The translations under genes were made by a program, and so were the position numbers. Below are positions 36,101 to 44,472 of a stretch of 64,000 bases of DNA, piece after piece. The DNA comes from Bacillota bacterium (GTDB lineage Bacteria; Bacillota; Clostridia; Christensenellales; Aristaeellaceae). Location: the NCBI GenBank assembly GCA_023421395.1, contig JAEZTL010000031.1, positions 62,001 to 126,000 on the forward strand. Reading direction: 5' to 3'. Numbering within the stretch: position 1 is the stretch's first letter; every line of letters starts with the position of its first letter. The notes beneath the pieces are model-generated. The model was given only the letters and a program-made list of their open reading frames with translations. It had not been told where the DNA came from and made no database searches.

Positions 36101-36884
36101 CTATCAGCTTCGCGGGCGCGTGGGGCGCAGCAACAAGCTGGCTTATGCGTTCCTCACCGTCAGCCCCAACAAGGTGCTCACCGAGAGCGCCGACAAACGC
36201 CTTTCCGCCATCCGGGAGTTTACCGAATTCGGATCGGGCTTCCGCGTCGCAATGCGGGATCTCGAAATCCGCGGCACGGGGAACCTCCTGGGCGCGGAGC
36301 AGTCCGGACACATGGCCACGGTGGGTTACGACCTTTACGTGAAGATGATCGAGGAGGCCGTGCGCGATCTGCGCGGCGACCAGTCGCTGGGCGACATCCA
36401 GACGAAAATGGAGCTGAGGGTGGACGCCTTCCTGCCCGGCGAGTACGTGCATAGCGACGTGACCCGCGTCGAGGTGTACAAGAAAATCGCGCTGGTGGGC
36501 AGCCGTGAGGCTCGGGAGGACCTGATCGAGGAGCTGATTGATCGATTCGGCGATCCGACGCGGCCGGTGATGAACCTCATCGAGATCGCTCACCTGAAGA
36601 ACCTGTGCCAGAGGCTGGGGATCGACCTGGTCACCGGGCGTGCCGGCGCACTGGTCATGCGCTTCTCGCCCGCGGCCGACGTGGACGTGGTCAAGTTGGT
36701 CGAGGCACTCAAACCCTATGAAAAATTCGTCCGCCTGCAGGCGGGCAGGGAGTCGGCGCTGGTCTATCAGGATGGAAAGAAGGCCACCGAAGAAGCGCTG
36801 CCGGGTGCGGTGCGGATGATGGAGAAAATTGCGTCGAAGGTGGCGCCCGGGGCGGTACAAAAGGGTGAAGGAGAAGGCAAATGA
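33165..36884 (+). CDS. mfd: Transcription-repair coupling factor
   Basis: 1239 residues, slightly longer than the usual 1150-1180. In order: UvrB-homology module (about 15-330), a low-conservation insert near 290-330, the RNA polymerase interaction domain (about 560-630; GDYVVHENHGIGRYMG), the translocase with Walker A LLCGDVGYGKTEVALRA, the box VVDEEQRFGVKHKE, SATPIPRTLHMS, and the TRG-type IEAGLDVPRANTLI, and the C-terminal D7 domain (from about 1080). The ATG at 33165 has AAAGGAG upstream. It removes stalled RNA polymerase and recruits UvrA. Confidence 0.97.
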   Translation: MAQSQDLIFSPLEGLQGFIQLNGAVKAPGAYAVSGVDDCQRLHLAAALQRKTNRPLLFVTASAQGAQRAAEDLNHLLGGGVMVFPAREVSFLRAAAASRDLAMRRLEALGMAATGQLRALVAPVDALMDRLMPRDRFLRDVFTVREGMRLDPVDMIAHLMEAGYERVDVTEARGQCTLRGGILDVYPVGQPNALRLEFFDDEIDSLRDFDVMTQRSISRRKEAIIFPAGEVLLSASEAITAAERLELALGAARGEEKSVDRQREIEKEFDLMPYEQFFELLGEEDGEALPSMFDLASKPGDAAHRLQRPEEGARREGGARTALSRNFAHRLDALKNGHATDAMLSIFHLVYPETRTVTDYLDAPVVVMDQPERLRERCENRLLEFQEQFKTALGRDEAMPAQAELLFTYDQVLPALDLHPVLTLTPFTRMSGDFKPRALIKINALGASAYQGNMRELARDVEKWRKEGWKIALMAGGVARGQRLNRTLFDFDCDAPFREEPPEALEPGEPVILPFALSRGFLYPDVKLAVVAEGDIFGVSKQRREQKARGGDKMSAFTDLQVGDYVVHENHGIGRYMGTVRLASEGTLRDFLHIQYMGSDKLYVPTDQMDRVQKYIGQEGESPRLNRLSGGEWQRQKAKVRSSIHEIAGELVKLYASRTAANGYAFSADTPWQRQFEDSFEFEETPDQLQAIEEIKKDMEKPQIMDRLLCGDVGYGKTEVALRAIFKCVMDGKQAALLAPTTILVQQHFATMTNRYHGFPVRIATLSRFSTAAEQKRTVELLASGEMDVVIGTHRLLGKDVSFKNLGLLVVDEEQRFGVKHKESIKQMKKNVDVLTLSATPIPRTLHMSMVGIRDMSLLQTPPDERYPVQTYVVEYSDALVRDAILRELSRGGQVYVLHNRVQTIEAMYARIKKLVPEAKIAVGHGQMREQALEDVMLDFYEGKYDVLLCTTIIEAGLDVPRANTLIVCDADRFGLSQLYQLRGRVGRSNKLAYAFLTVSPNKVLTESADKRLSAIREFTEFGSGFRVAMRDLEIRGTGNLLGAEQSGHMATVGYDLYVKMIEEAVRDLRGDQSLGDIQTKMELRVDAFLPGEYVHSDVTRVEVYKKIALVGSREAREDLIEELIDRFGDPTRPVMNLIEIAHLKNLCQRLGIDLVTGRAGALVMRFSPAADVDVVKLVEALKPYEKFVRLQAGRESALVYQDGKKATEEALPGAVRMMEKIASKVAPGAVQKGEGEGK

Positions 36885-38329
36885 TCGTTACGGGCAACGG
36901 ACAGCGGCTGCAGGATTTGCTGGCGCGGCATGGCGTCCAATTGGATGCGCCCTGCGGCGGAAAAGGTACCTGCGGCAAGTGCCGCGTCAAGGTTTCGGGA
37001 GATGTGAATCCGCCGACCGAGAATGAACGGGATCATTTGACCCGGGAGGAGCTTGGCGCGGGCTTGCGCCTGGCCTGCATGTGCCGTGTCGAGGGGACAG
37101 CGCAGGTGGAACTGACCACCGGCGCCAACCAGCGCATCCTGACGGAGGGAAGCGCGGAAACCGTCGAGGGAGCGGAGGGCGTCATGGCGGCGGTCGACAT
37201 CGGCACCACCACCATCGCCGCGTATCTGCTGCGCGATGGGGCGACCATTGACTGCGAGGCCGCGATGAATCCGCAGCGATCGGTTGGCGCGGATGTGATC
37301 AGCCGCGTGGACTACGTGGTCAACCATGAGGACGGGCTTTATTTCCTGTCCGGACAGGTGCGCCACAAGGTGGACGAGCTTATCGCGCGGATGACCGCGC
37401 GTCAGGGGATCGAACCGGCGGAAATCCGCTTGGTATCGCTGGTGGGAAACCCCATCATGACCCATATTCTCGCCTGTGTAGATCCGCGCGCCATCGCGGT
37501 CGCGCCCTACACCCCCGCCTACCGGGAGGCGTTTCTCACGCACGGCCTGCTCGAGAGCGCGCCGGGGGCAAAAGAGTTTGTCGGCGGCTGCGTGGCCGGA
37601 TATGTGGGATCAGACACCATCGCCGCGGTAATGGCTGCGGGCATGGATCGCTCGGACGAGGTATCGCTGCTCCTTGACATCGGTACCAATGGCGAAATCG
37701 CGCTGGGCGGACGTCGCAGGATGCTCACCTGCGCGGCGGCGGCGGGGCCGGCGTTTGAGGGCGCGCAAATTAAATATGGCTCCGGCGCGGTGGACGGCGC
37801 TATCGACCGGGTGTGGGTGGAGGACGGAGCGCTCCGGTGCCACGTACTGGGAGAGGGAGAGGCCCGGAGCATTTGCGGTAGCGGCCTGGTAGACGCGGTG
37901 GCCGCGCTGATTGATCTGGAACTGATCGACGAAACGGGCCGCATGGACGGCGCGGAGGTGGCGCTGGCAAACGGCGTCGCCCTGACGCAGCGGGACGTGC
38001 GCGAGGTGCAGCTCGCCAAGGGCGCCATCGCAGCCGGCGTGGACATCCTGATGAGCGAGATGGCCGTAACGGAGAAGGACATCGACCGACTGTACCTGGC
38101 GGGCGGCTTTGGCAACTATATCGATAAAAAGAGCGCCTGCGCCATCGGGCTGCTGCCGCCGGAGCTGCTTCATCGTGTGACGCCCATCGGCAACGCCGCG
38201 GGCGCGGGCGCCCGGCTCATGCTCTCGGGCGCGGAGCGCGCCGAGGCGCTCCGGCGGCACATGGAATATGTGGAACTCTCCGGACGAAAGGACTTTCAGG
38301 AACTGTTCAGCGACAAGATGATGTTTTAA
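36881..38329 (+). CDS. ASKHA-domain 2Fe-2S protein (RACo/corrinoid activation-like, DUF4445)
   Basis: 482 residues. N-terminal [2Fe-2S] ferredoxin domain (about 1-75) with CGGKGTCGKC and a later CMC Cys, then a large ASKHA-type ATPase-like region with AAVDIGTTTIAAYLL, LLDIGTNGEIALG, ICGSGLVDAVAAL and LAGGFGNYID. This is the domain order of reductive activators of corrinoid proteins (RACo, RamA). No corrinoid protein or methyltransferase gene is adjacent. The ATG overlaps the mfd stop (ATGA), so the two are translationally coupled, an unexpected pairing. Confidence 0.88.
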   Translation: MIVTGNGQRLQDLLARHGVQLDAPCGGKGTCGKCRVKVSGDVNPPTENERDHLTREELGAGLRLACMCRVEGTAQVELTTGANQRILTEGSAETVEGAEGVMAAVDIGTTTIAAYLLRDGATIDCEAAMNPQRSVGADVISRVDYVVNHEDGLYFLSGQVRHKVDELIARMTARQGIEPAEIRLVSLVGNPIMTHILACVDPRAIAVAPYTPAYREAFLTHGLLESAPGAKEFVGGCVAGYVGSDTIAAVMAAGMDRSDEVSLLLDIGTNGEIALGGRRRMLTCAAAAGPAFEGAQIKYGSGAVDGAIDRVWVEDGALRCHVLGEGEARSICGSGLVDAVAALIDLELIDETGRMDGAEVALANGVALTQRDVREVQLAKGAIAAGVDILMSEMAVTEKDIDRLYLAGGFGNYIDKKSACAIGLLPPELLHRVTPIGNAAGAGARLMLSGAERAEALRRHMEYVELSGRKDFQELFSDKMMF

Positions 38330-38341
38330 AGGCCTGACCGC

Positions 38342-38377
38342 AAAAGTGACGCCCGGTATGCGCCGGACGTCGCTTTT
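38342..38377 (+). terminator. Terminator of the pth-mfd-ASKHA operon
   Basis: Interrupted stem AAAAGTGACG/CGTCGCTTTT with inner CCGG/CCGG, ending in T4, 12 bases after the stop. Confidence 0.7.
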
Positions 38378-38379
38378 CG

Positions 38380-38408
38380 TTGATTCGCGGGCCGGGGAGT
38401 GCTATAAT
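38380..38408 (+). promoter_or_regulatory. Promoter of the small P-loop protein gene
   Basis: TTGATT, 17 bases, perfect TATAAT, directly after the preceding terminator. Confidence 0.7.
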
Positions 38409-38449
38409 AAGCAGGCGATGACAGCGGGCGGTGTCATACAAACGGCTGA

Positions 38450-38992
38450 ATGGATTTTTGCGGGGTATGCTGCTTGAAGAATTTTTTGTTTCTCTGTGGA
38501 TCGAGCGGCATTGGAAAGACAACCATATGTAAAACGATTGTAAAACGCCTGCCGGATAGCGCATACGTAGATTCGGACTGTTGTAGAATGATGAATCCCT
38601 TTGTTCTGGATGAAAGGACAATTCCGCTGATCGCGAAGAATATAATTGGGTTGATCGGAAACTATCTGGATTGCGACATCATTCAGACCGTGATTTTTTC
38701 CTATGGATTTCATGGGCGGAGAAAAGAAATCTTCGAGTTGATAATGGACGGCCTGTCGGCGCACGAACTAAGGTTTCTTCCGTTTGTTTTGACGTGCGAT
38801 GAAAAGGAGAATCTACGGAGAATGCAGGCGGATGGCCGCGATGCGGGTCGAATGAAAAGAGCGTTAGATATTTCCCGAAATGCTTGTCTGTATACGGAGT
38901 ATCCTCAAATTGAGATCACCGGGTTGTCCGCTGATGAAGCTGCGGCTCAAATCATAAGCCGGACAGGATTACCCGAGTATCGCGCCCGGTAG
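38450..38992 (+). CDS. P-loop nucleotide kinase-like protein
   Basis: 180 residues with Walker A LCGSSGIGKTTICKT near residue 15, an AVDSD-like strand (AYVDSDCCRMMNP) and a basic segment RRMQADGRDAGRMKRAL that could be a lid; this is the pattern of small AAA_33/kinase-like proteins acting on a small molecule or RNA. The start is uncertain: no ribosome binding site precedes the ATG at 38450, and a TTG at 38474 with GGGG upstream would start right at the first strand. Base composition is visibly more AT-rich than the neighbours, suggesting recent acquisition. Confidence 0.65.
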   Translation: MDFCGVCCLKNFLFLCGSSGIGKTTICKTIVKRLPDSAYVDSDCCRMMNPFVLDERTIPLIAKNIIGLIGNYLDCDIIQTVIFSYGFHGRRKEIFELIMDGLSAHELRFLPFVLTCDEKENLRRMQADGRDAGRMKRALDISRNACLYTEYPQIEITGLSADEAAAQIISRTGLPEYRAR

Positions 38993-39044
38993 CAGCCGCT
39001 TACACTACGGGCCAGAAACAACAATCAAAACGAGGCGCATTCAT

Positions 39045-39488
39045 ATGAAAAAAGGATCTGCCAAAGAGTTTTGGCGGTTTGTGAAATTCGGGCTGTTCTC
39101 CGCGTCGGCGGGACTGATCCAGGCGGGCGTGTTCTACGTCCTGTCGGTTTTTCAATTCGGGTACTGGGTCTGCTACCTGCCGGCGCTGGTCGCTTCGGTG
39201 GTGTGGAATTTTACGCTGAACCGGCGCTTTACGTTTCAGTCCGCGGCCAACGTTCCACTGGCGATGTTCCAGGTATTCTGCTACTACCTGGTGTTTACGC
39301 CGCTCTCCACCATTTTGGGCAACTGGCTGGTGGAGGTGCGTTTTTCCGAAATTCCACAGATTAAGGACATCGTGCTGTTTGCGACGATGCTCATCAATTT
39401 TATCACAGAATTCCTGTTCCAGCGGTATTACGTGTTCCGCGGGAAGCTGGACAACCGGGCGGAAGCCGGCGCGGGAACCGCGGAATAG
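39045..39488 (+). CDS. GtrA family membrane protein
   Basis: 147 residues with four transmembrane helices. It begins with KEFWRFVKFGLFSASAGLIQ and contains SVVWNFTLNRRFTF and FLFQRYYVFRGK, the GtrA/DPMS_2 family signature. GtrA proteins are thought to flip lipid-linked sugars in cell-envelope glycosylation. The stop is only 3 bases from the converging acetyltransferase stop, with no terminator between. Confidence 0.88.
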   Translation: MKKGSAKEFWRFVKFGLFSASAGLIQAGVFYVLSVFQFGYWVCYLPALVASVVWNFTLNRRFTFQSAANVPLAMFQVFCYYLVFTPLSTILGNWLVEVRFSEIPQIKDIVLFATMLINFITEFLFQRYYVFRGKLDNRAEAGAGTAE

Positions 39489-39491
39489 AGG

Positions 39492-40133
39492 CTACTCCTC
39501 GATCACGCGGCAGTCAGCCAGAATTTCCGGGTAGTTTATCATGCTGTCCGCCGAGGTGATCTCCCGGATCACGCGGCATGGAACACCCGCCGCGAAGGTA
39601 TTGGCCGGGACGTCCCGCGTCACCACGCTGCCCGCGCCGATGACGCAGCCGTCGCCGAGGGTCACTCCGCCGCAGACCGTGACATTGGCGCCCAGCCAAA
39701 CGTCGTTTCCAATCGCGACGGGTCTGGCGTAGCACAGGTGTCTTTCCTCGCCATGGCGGTCCCGCATTCGCCGCCGCTCCGAGGCGATCAGCGGATGCAC
39801 CGGGGTCGCGATGGTCACGTTCGGTCCGAAGTTCACGTCGCGGCCGATGGTCACCCTCGCGTCGTCCTGCACCGTAAGGCTGTAGTTGGCAAAGAAGTTG
39901 TCGCCGATCGTCGTGTGCGAGCCGTAGTGGAAAAACACGGGCCCTTGGATGAAGCAGTTTTCTCCCATGCCGCCGAGAATCTGCGATAGCAGCGCCCGGC
40001 GCTTTTCGCTTTCGTCCTCGAGCGTGAGGCTATAGAGGCTGCTCAGGTTGTGGGCGAGCAGTTTTTTCGCCCGGAGGCTCTCCTCACCTGGGCTGAACAG
40101 AATGCCTGAAAAGATCCGTTCCTCTTCCGTCAT
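39492..40133 (-). CDS. Maltose/galactoside-type sugar O-acetyltransferase
   Basis: 213 residues of the LacA/Maa family: N-terminal helical MAC domain (about 1-60) and a left-handed beta-helix with DNFFANYSLTVQDDARVTIG, the catalytic His region ATPVHPL, and IGNDVWLGANVTVCGGVTLG. I use the ATG at 40133, after GAGGAG, in place of the upstream in-frame start. It lies 13 bases downstream of the MFS gene, so the two may be one unit. Confidence 0.9.
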   Translation of the reverse strand: MTEEERIFSGILFSPGEESLRAKKLLAHNLSSLYSLTLEDESEKRRALLSQILGGMGENCFIQGPVFFHYGSHTTIGDNFFANYSLTVQDDARVTIGRDVNFGPNVTIATPVHPLIASERRRMRDRHGEERHLCYARPVAIGNDVWLGANVTVCGGVTLGDGCVIGAGSVVTRDVPANTFAAGVPCRVIREITSADSMINYPEILADCRVIEE

Positions 40134-40146
40134 GAAGATTCTCCTC

Positions 40147-41340
40147 TCATCGTTCAGGCTCGGCGGGCGCCTTCGCCACGCCTCCACCCGCGCAGGCGCG
40201 ATCCACCCGGTACACCATCGCGGCCATCAGCGCAGTCACCGTCAATAAATACCAGGGGTAGGCCGCGAGACCGACACGGTCGGCCATCAGGCCGAAGGCC
40301 AGCGGCATCAGCGTCGATCCGGTGTAGGCGCTGGCCATCTGCATGCCCATGATGGTCTGCGAATTCTCCCGGCCGAAGTTCTCCGGCGTTTCATGCAGGA
40401 GGCTGGGGTAAATGGGCGCAAAACCAAGGCCTGCCAGCGTCAGGCCCGCATAGAGCGGCGCTTCGCCACGCGGGAAAAAAAGGATCGCGATACCCAGCGC
40501 CGCCAGCGTCAGGCCCAGCCGAACCATCACCCGGTCGCCCAGGCGGCCGGACGCCATTCCGCTTAAGAATCGACCGGCGGTGATGCCCACGTAGAAAAGA
40601 GAGGTCATCTTGGCGGCGGATTCGGCGGAAATCCCCCGGGCGAGCACCATGTAGCTGCTGGCCCAGAGCCCCGCGGTCACCTCCGCGGCACAGTAACAAA
40701 ACAGCGCCGCCATCATCGGTTTCGCGCCTGGCAGGCGAAGCATCCGCCCCATGCCGGGGTGTGATCCGCCGGCCGCCGCGCCGGCTTCCGCTGCCTTCGC
40801 CCGCCAGAGCGGCAGCGTGAAGATGAGCCCCAGAACCAGCGCGATCTGAATGAAGCCGATCGCCTGATAGCCCGCGTTCCAGCTTTTGCCGCCGGAGAGG
40901 GCGAGACCCATAATGTAGGGCCCCAGCGCCGCGCCAACGCCCCAGAAGCTGTGCAGCCAGTTCATGTGCCGGGATTTGTAATGGAGCGCCACGAAGTTGT
41001 TGAGCGCCGCGTCCACACTGCCTGCGCCCAGCCCATAGGGGACTGCCCAGATGCACAGAAGCCAGAACGCGCGGGAAAAGGAGAAGCCCAGGAGCGCCGC
41101 CGCGGTCATCGCCACGCTTACGGCGGTGACGAGGCCCGTGCCGAGTCTTCGGATTGCGCGCTCACTGAACAGGCTGGAGAGAATCGTACCGCCCGCGATG
41201 ATCATGGAAACCACGCCGGCGTAGGAGACGGGAACGTTCAGTTCACGATACATCGAGGGCCATGCGGAGCCCAGAATCGCGTCCGGAAGGCCGAGGCTGA
41301 CGAAGGCGACGTAAATCACAACCAGCAGAAGGGAAACCAT
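40147..41340 (-). CDS. MFS transporter (FucP/YbjJ-like)
   Basis: 397 residues, 12 transmembrane helices. FVSLGLPDAILGSAWPSMYREL at the N terminus and the half-way WLHSFWGVGAALGPYIMG are typical of the sugar-type MFS group near FucP and YbjJ. AAGGAGG precedes the ATG. The AraC regulator is encoded divergently and could control it; together with the acetyltransferase this suggests a sugar-use locus (inference). Confidence 0.85.
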   Translation of the reverse strand: MVSLLLVVIYVAFVSLGLPDAILGSAWPSMYRELNVPVSYAGVVSMIIAGGTILSSLFSERAIRRLGTGLVTAVSVAMTAAALLGFSFSRAFWLLCIWAVPYGLGAGSVDAALNNFVALHYKSRHMNWLHSFWGVGAALGPYIMGLALSGGKSWNAGYQAIGFIQIALVLGLIFTLPLWRAKAAEAGAAAGGSHPGMGRMLRLPGAKPMMAALFCYCAAEVTAGLWASSYMVLARGISAESAAKMTSLFYVGITAGRFLSGMASGRLGDRVMVRLGLTLAALGIAILFFPRGEAPLYAGLTLAGLGFAPIYPSLLHETPENFGRENSQTIMGMQMASAYTGSTLMPLAFGLMADRVGLAAYPWYLLTVTALMAAMVYRVDRACAGGGVAKAPAEPER

Positions 41341-41351
41341 GCGCGCCCTCC

Positions 41352-41381
41352 TTGAATTGATTTTTTAAACCATGCTATAAT
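41352..41381 (+). promoter_or_regulatory. Promoter of the AraC regulator gene
   Basis: TTGAAT, 18 bases, perfect TATAAT in the divergent intergenic region. Confidence 0.55.
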
Positions 41382-41467
41382 GATACGCCGGATTGCGCGG
41401 CCCTGATATCGAGATTCGCGGAAATTCCATAACAATCGTCCGGAATATGCGGAATGGAGGCAGCGGG

Positions 41468-42355
41468 ATGATCGAATTGGAACTGAAGGGTGACGGTTCG
41501 GAGGTCGTTCCATACAACTTTCCGGATCTGCCGGTTCACGCCACGCGGATGCGGCTAAGCGCCTATCCGGGCATGGCCTTTGCGGGCCACTGGCACGACG
41601 ATCTGGAGTTTGTCAAAGTCGAGCGGGGTACGATGCGCTTCTCGGTCAACGGGACGGAGCGCATGCTCCGGGAGGGCCAGGGCCTGTTCGTCAACGCGCG
41701 TCAGATGCACACCGGGCGGACGGTGGACGGCGGCGACTGTGAGTTCCTGTGCGTGCTGTTTCATCCGGCGCTTCTGGGCACGTTCCGACGCGTCGAAGAG
41801 GCCGGTGTTAAGCCGCTGACGGAAGGCGCCGCGTGCCCGTCTCTGTTTCTGAGATCCACCGATCCCCGGGGAGCGGAGATGCTGGCGCAGGTGGCGCGGC
41901 TTTACGCGCTCTGCGAGGAAGGCGCAGCCGGCTTTGAACTCGGCGTGATGGGCGCGGCTCATACGCTGGCGCATCTGTCGCTTCAGGCGGCGCGGCGCGA
42001 GGGCGGCGGCGCACCGCCGCCCGACAGGCATTTGGACGCGCTCAGGCGCATGACCGGTTACGTCCAGCGGAATTATCCAAACCGCATCGCGCTCACGGAC
42101 ATCGCCTCCGCGGGCAGCGTCTGCCGGAGCCTGTGCTGCGAGGTGTTTCAGAAGCTGCTGGGCCGGTCTCCGATCGCTTATTTAACGGATTACCGCGTCG
42201 AAAAGGGCGTGGAACTTCTGGGCGGCACAGCGCTTTCCATCACGGAAATCGCGCTGAGGTGCGGTTTTTCCAGCCCCAGTTACTTCACGGAGGTGTTTCG
42301 CGAGCGGATGCGGGTGACGCCTTCGGAATACCGCGCCCGCACCGGAGCGAGGTAA
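41468..42355 (+). CDS. AraC family transcriptional regulator
   Basis: 295 residues. N-terminal cupin (about 20-110; GHWHDDLEFVKVERGTMRFSVNG) and C-terminal double HTH (about 195-290), where TEIALRCGFSSPSYFTEVFRERMRVTPSEYR is split over the second motif. I use the ATG at 41468, 7 bases after GGAGG; the frame opens earlier without a ribosome binding site. The cupin suggests sensing of a sugar; the divergent MFS-acetyltransferase pair is the natural target. Confidence 0.92.
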   Translation: MIELELKGDGSEVVPYNFPDLPVHATRMRLSAYPGMAFAGHWHDDLEFVKVERGTMRFSVNGTERMLREGQGLFVNARQMHTGRTVDGGDCEFLCVLFHPALLGTFRRVEEAGVKPLTEGAACPSLFLRSTDPRGAEMLAQVARLYALCEEGAAGFELGVMGAAHTLAHLSLQAARREGGGAPPPDRHLDALRRMTGYVQRNYPNRIALTDIASAGSVCRSLCCEVFQKLLGRSPIAYLTDYRVEKGVELLGGTALSITEIALRCGFSSPSYFTEVFRERMRVTPSEYRARTGAR

Positions 42356-42356
42356 T

Positions 42357-43247
42357 TCAGCGCCCGGCGTCCGAGCGCGTGAGTTCCATGCCGTCGAACC
42401 CAACGAGGATCCGGACACCCGTACCCTGCGCGTCGTAGAAGGCCTGCATTTCGTTGTGGCACATCCCGCCTCGGTGGCTGATGTGGGTTACGCAGACCAT
42501 TGCGCCCGCCTCCAGCGTGCCCTGCGACAGAAGCCGCCGGACCACCGCCAGCACCCCGGGAAAGCCCAGATGTCCGGACGCCCTTTCCTCCTGAAAGCGT
42601 GGGAAGGCGCCGAAAGTCCCGTCCAGGACCAGGATGTCCAGATGGGCGGAATTCAGAAATTCAAAGGTTTCCTCAAGAAAGTAACCCGTATCCACGGCGT
42701 AAAAAAGCATCTTTCCATCGTTCAGGCGAATCAGATAGTTGGCCGAATCCTCACCTTCACCGTAGCCCCGGTGATTGCCGCGCAGGAGCGTGACATCCAG
42801 ACCACCTGCCCGGAAGGACTCGAAATAGGGGTGGGCCGCCAGATGATAGCAGGGCGGATAAGAAAGTGCCGAGTCGCTGTGAAGCGCCAGCGCGCGCTCA
42901 ATCCACCGGCAGCCCTCGCGGGAGGCGTGAACAGTTACCGGCTCCGCCGCGCCGCTCACCGCCAGCGCCCGGAGGTCAAATTCCGCCAGCGCCAGGTGAT
43001 CCGCGTGGGTGTGGGTAACGAGGATGTCCGTAAGCCCGGTCAGGTCGTTTCCCAGCACCCACGACTGGTAGAACTGGTCGGGGCCAAAGTCGATCTGCAT
43101 CCCGGGGCTTACGCGAAGGCAACTGCGGGACCGGATGTCCTTTCCGCCGCGCCTGCGCGCGGTTTCGCAGACCGGACACAGGCACATGGGGCTTGGAATC
43201 GCCTCCGCCGCGCCGCTGCCGATGATCCGCGGATAGCCATGTTTCAT
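42357..43247 (-). CDS. PhnP-like MBL-fold hydrolase
   Basis: 296 residues. The N-terminal GSGAAEAIPSPMCLCPVCETA supplies the Cys cluster of the PhnP/phosphodiesterase branch, followed by VTHTHADHLAL (the metal-binding HxHxDH) and a late VCVTHISHRGGMCHNEM. Relatives cleave cyclic phosphodiesters such as phosphoribosyl cyclic phosphate. No phn genes are nearby, so the substrate is open. It begins 13 bases after the EamA stop. Confidence 0.82.
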   Translation of the reverse strand: MKHGYPRIIGSGAAEAIPSPMCLCPVCETARRRGGKDIRSRSCLRVSPGMQIDFGPDQFYQSWVLGNDLTGLTDILVTHTHADHLALAEFDLRALAVSGAAEPVTVHASREGCRWIERALALHSDSALSYPPCYHLAAHPYFESFRAGGLDVTLLRGNHRGYGEGEDSANYLIRLNDGKMLFYAVDTGYFLEETFEFLNSAHLDILVLDGTFGAFPRFQEERASGHLGFPGVLAVVRRLLSQGTLEAGAMVCVTHISHRGGMCHNEMQAFYDAQGTGVRILVGFDGMELTRSDAGR

Positions 43248-43259
43248 GGGCGCACCCCT

Positions 43260-44216
43260 TTACAACGCGTCCGCCGGAGGTTCCTGCGAGACGGCCTGAC
43301 GGCGCCAATCGATCCGGAAATACCAGGCCACGGCGGCGAAGATGAGCGCGCCGCCGATCAGCGTAAACCGTCCCGGTGCTTCACCCATCAGGAGGAACAC
43401 CATCAGCGGTCCGGTGACGACCTCCATCAGCATGCCGATGGACACGGTGGTGGCGCTGAGGCTTTTCAGCGCGTAGCTGGCCAGTGAGTGGCCGAGCAGC
43501 GTGCAGAATACGGCAAGCCCCATCGCGGCGGCAATGGCGGGCGGCGTCATGCCGGCGGCGGGCAGCCTCAGGGCGAGGCCCGTGGTCACCAACAGCAAAA
43601 ACGCGACGCCATACACCACCAGCGTATAGGAAAACGTATCGGTGTCCCTGCGCACGGTACGGCCGCACAGAAAGTAGCCCGCCTGCGTCGCCGCCGCGCC
43701 CAGCGCGAACAGGTTGCCGGCGGCCTTTGTGCCGTTCCAGCCCAGGTTGCAGATGATGACGCCGGCGAAGGCCAGCGCCATCGCGAAGAAAGCCGGAACG
43801 GGGATCTTCTCTTTCAAAAGAAGCATGGCGCCCAGCGCCGTCATAAACAGGTATGTGCTCCAAATCGCCGCGGCGGCCAGCGCGTCGGTCAGCTTCAGCG
43901 CGTATACCCAGCAAGCGAAGTGGGCGGCGAGAAACGCGCCCGAGAGCATCGAAAGCCGCATTGCCCGCCCGGAAATGCGCACGGGGATGGCGCGCCTTCG
44001 GAGGAGAGAGAATAGAACCATGACGGCCAGCGCGAAGCCCAGACGATATGCGTTGATCCAGATCGGGTGCAGGCCTTCACTCAGCGCGTATTTATTGAGT
44101 ACGGAGGAAAACGCGGTGCCGATCATCGCCGTGCCAAGCGCGAGCCTGCCTTTCAGCGCGCCGTCCAGGCGCTCCGGTGGGAGAGGTGGGTGGTTCAAGG
44201 CGAAACCTTCTCTCAT
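43260..44216 (-). CDS. DMT superfamily (EamA) transporter
   Basis: 318 residues with ten transmembrane helices as two EamA repeats (starts TAFSSVLNKYALSEG and ATQAGYFLCGRTV). A hydrophilic N-terminal 25 residues precede the first helix. Substrate unknown. Upstream AAAGG lies 7 bases before the ATG. Confidence 0.87.
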   Translation of the reverse strand: MREGFALNHPPLPPERLDGALKGRLALGTAMIGTAFSSVLNKYALSEGLHPIWINAYRLGFALAVMVLFSLLRRRAIPVRISGRAMRLSMLSGAFLAAHFACWVYALKLTDALAAAAIWSTYLFMTALGAMLLLKEKIPVPAFFAMALAFAGVIICNLGWNGTKAAGNLFALGAAATQAGYFLCGRTVRRDTDTFSYTLVVYGVAFLLLVTTGLALRLPAAGMTPPAIAAAMGLAVFCTLLGHSLASYALKSLSATTVSIGMLMEVVTGPLMVFLLMGEAPGRFTLIGGALIFAAVAWYFRIDWRRQAVSQEPPADAL

Positions 44217-44245
44217 ACTTTGCCTTTGGTACGGGGAATGAGGGC

Positions 44246-44274
44246 ATTATAGAAGGACGGCGTTAAAAGTGCAA
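44246..44274 (-). promoter_or_regulatory. Promoter of the EamA / PhnP-like gene pair
   Basis: Minus strand TTGCAC, 17 bases, TATAAT. Confidence 0.7.
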
Positions 44275-44379
44275 CCATCGCGCAGCGCCTTCCGGAAGAT
44301 ATCGATCATCGGAGGTTTTCAAGGAGCAATTTGCGGGTTATCGCGCCACCAAGAGTTTTTTATGGGCAGAGACTTGCTA

Positions 44380-44407
44380 TTGCATTTTACACGGCGTATG
44401 CTATAAT
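44380..44407 (+). promoter_or_regulatory. Promoter of ktrB-ktrA
   Basis: TTGCAT, 16 bases, perfect TATAAT, 65 bases ahead of the GTG start. Confidence 0.6.
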
Positions 44408-44472
44408 GCTCTGCATTACCGGGTCGAATGAGGGTATCCGGCAATTCGGGCGAGCGTCGACGAGGGGTTATT

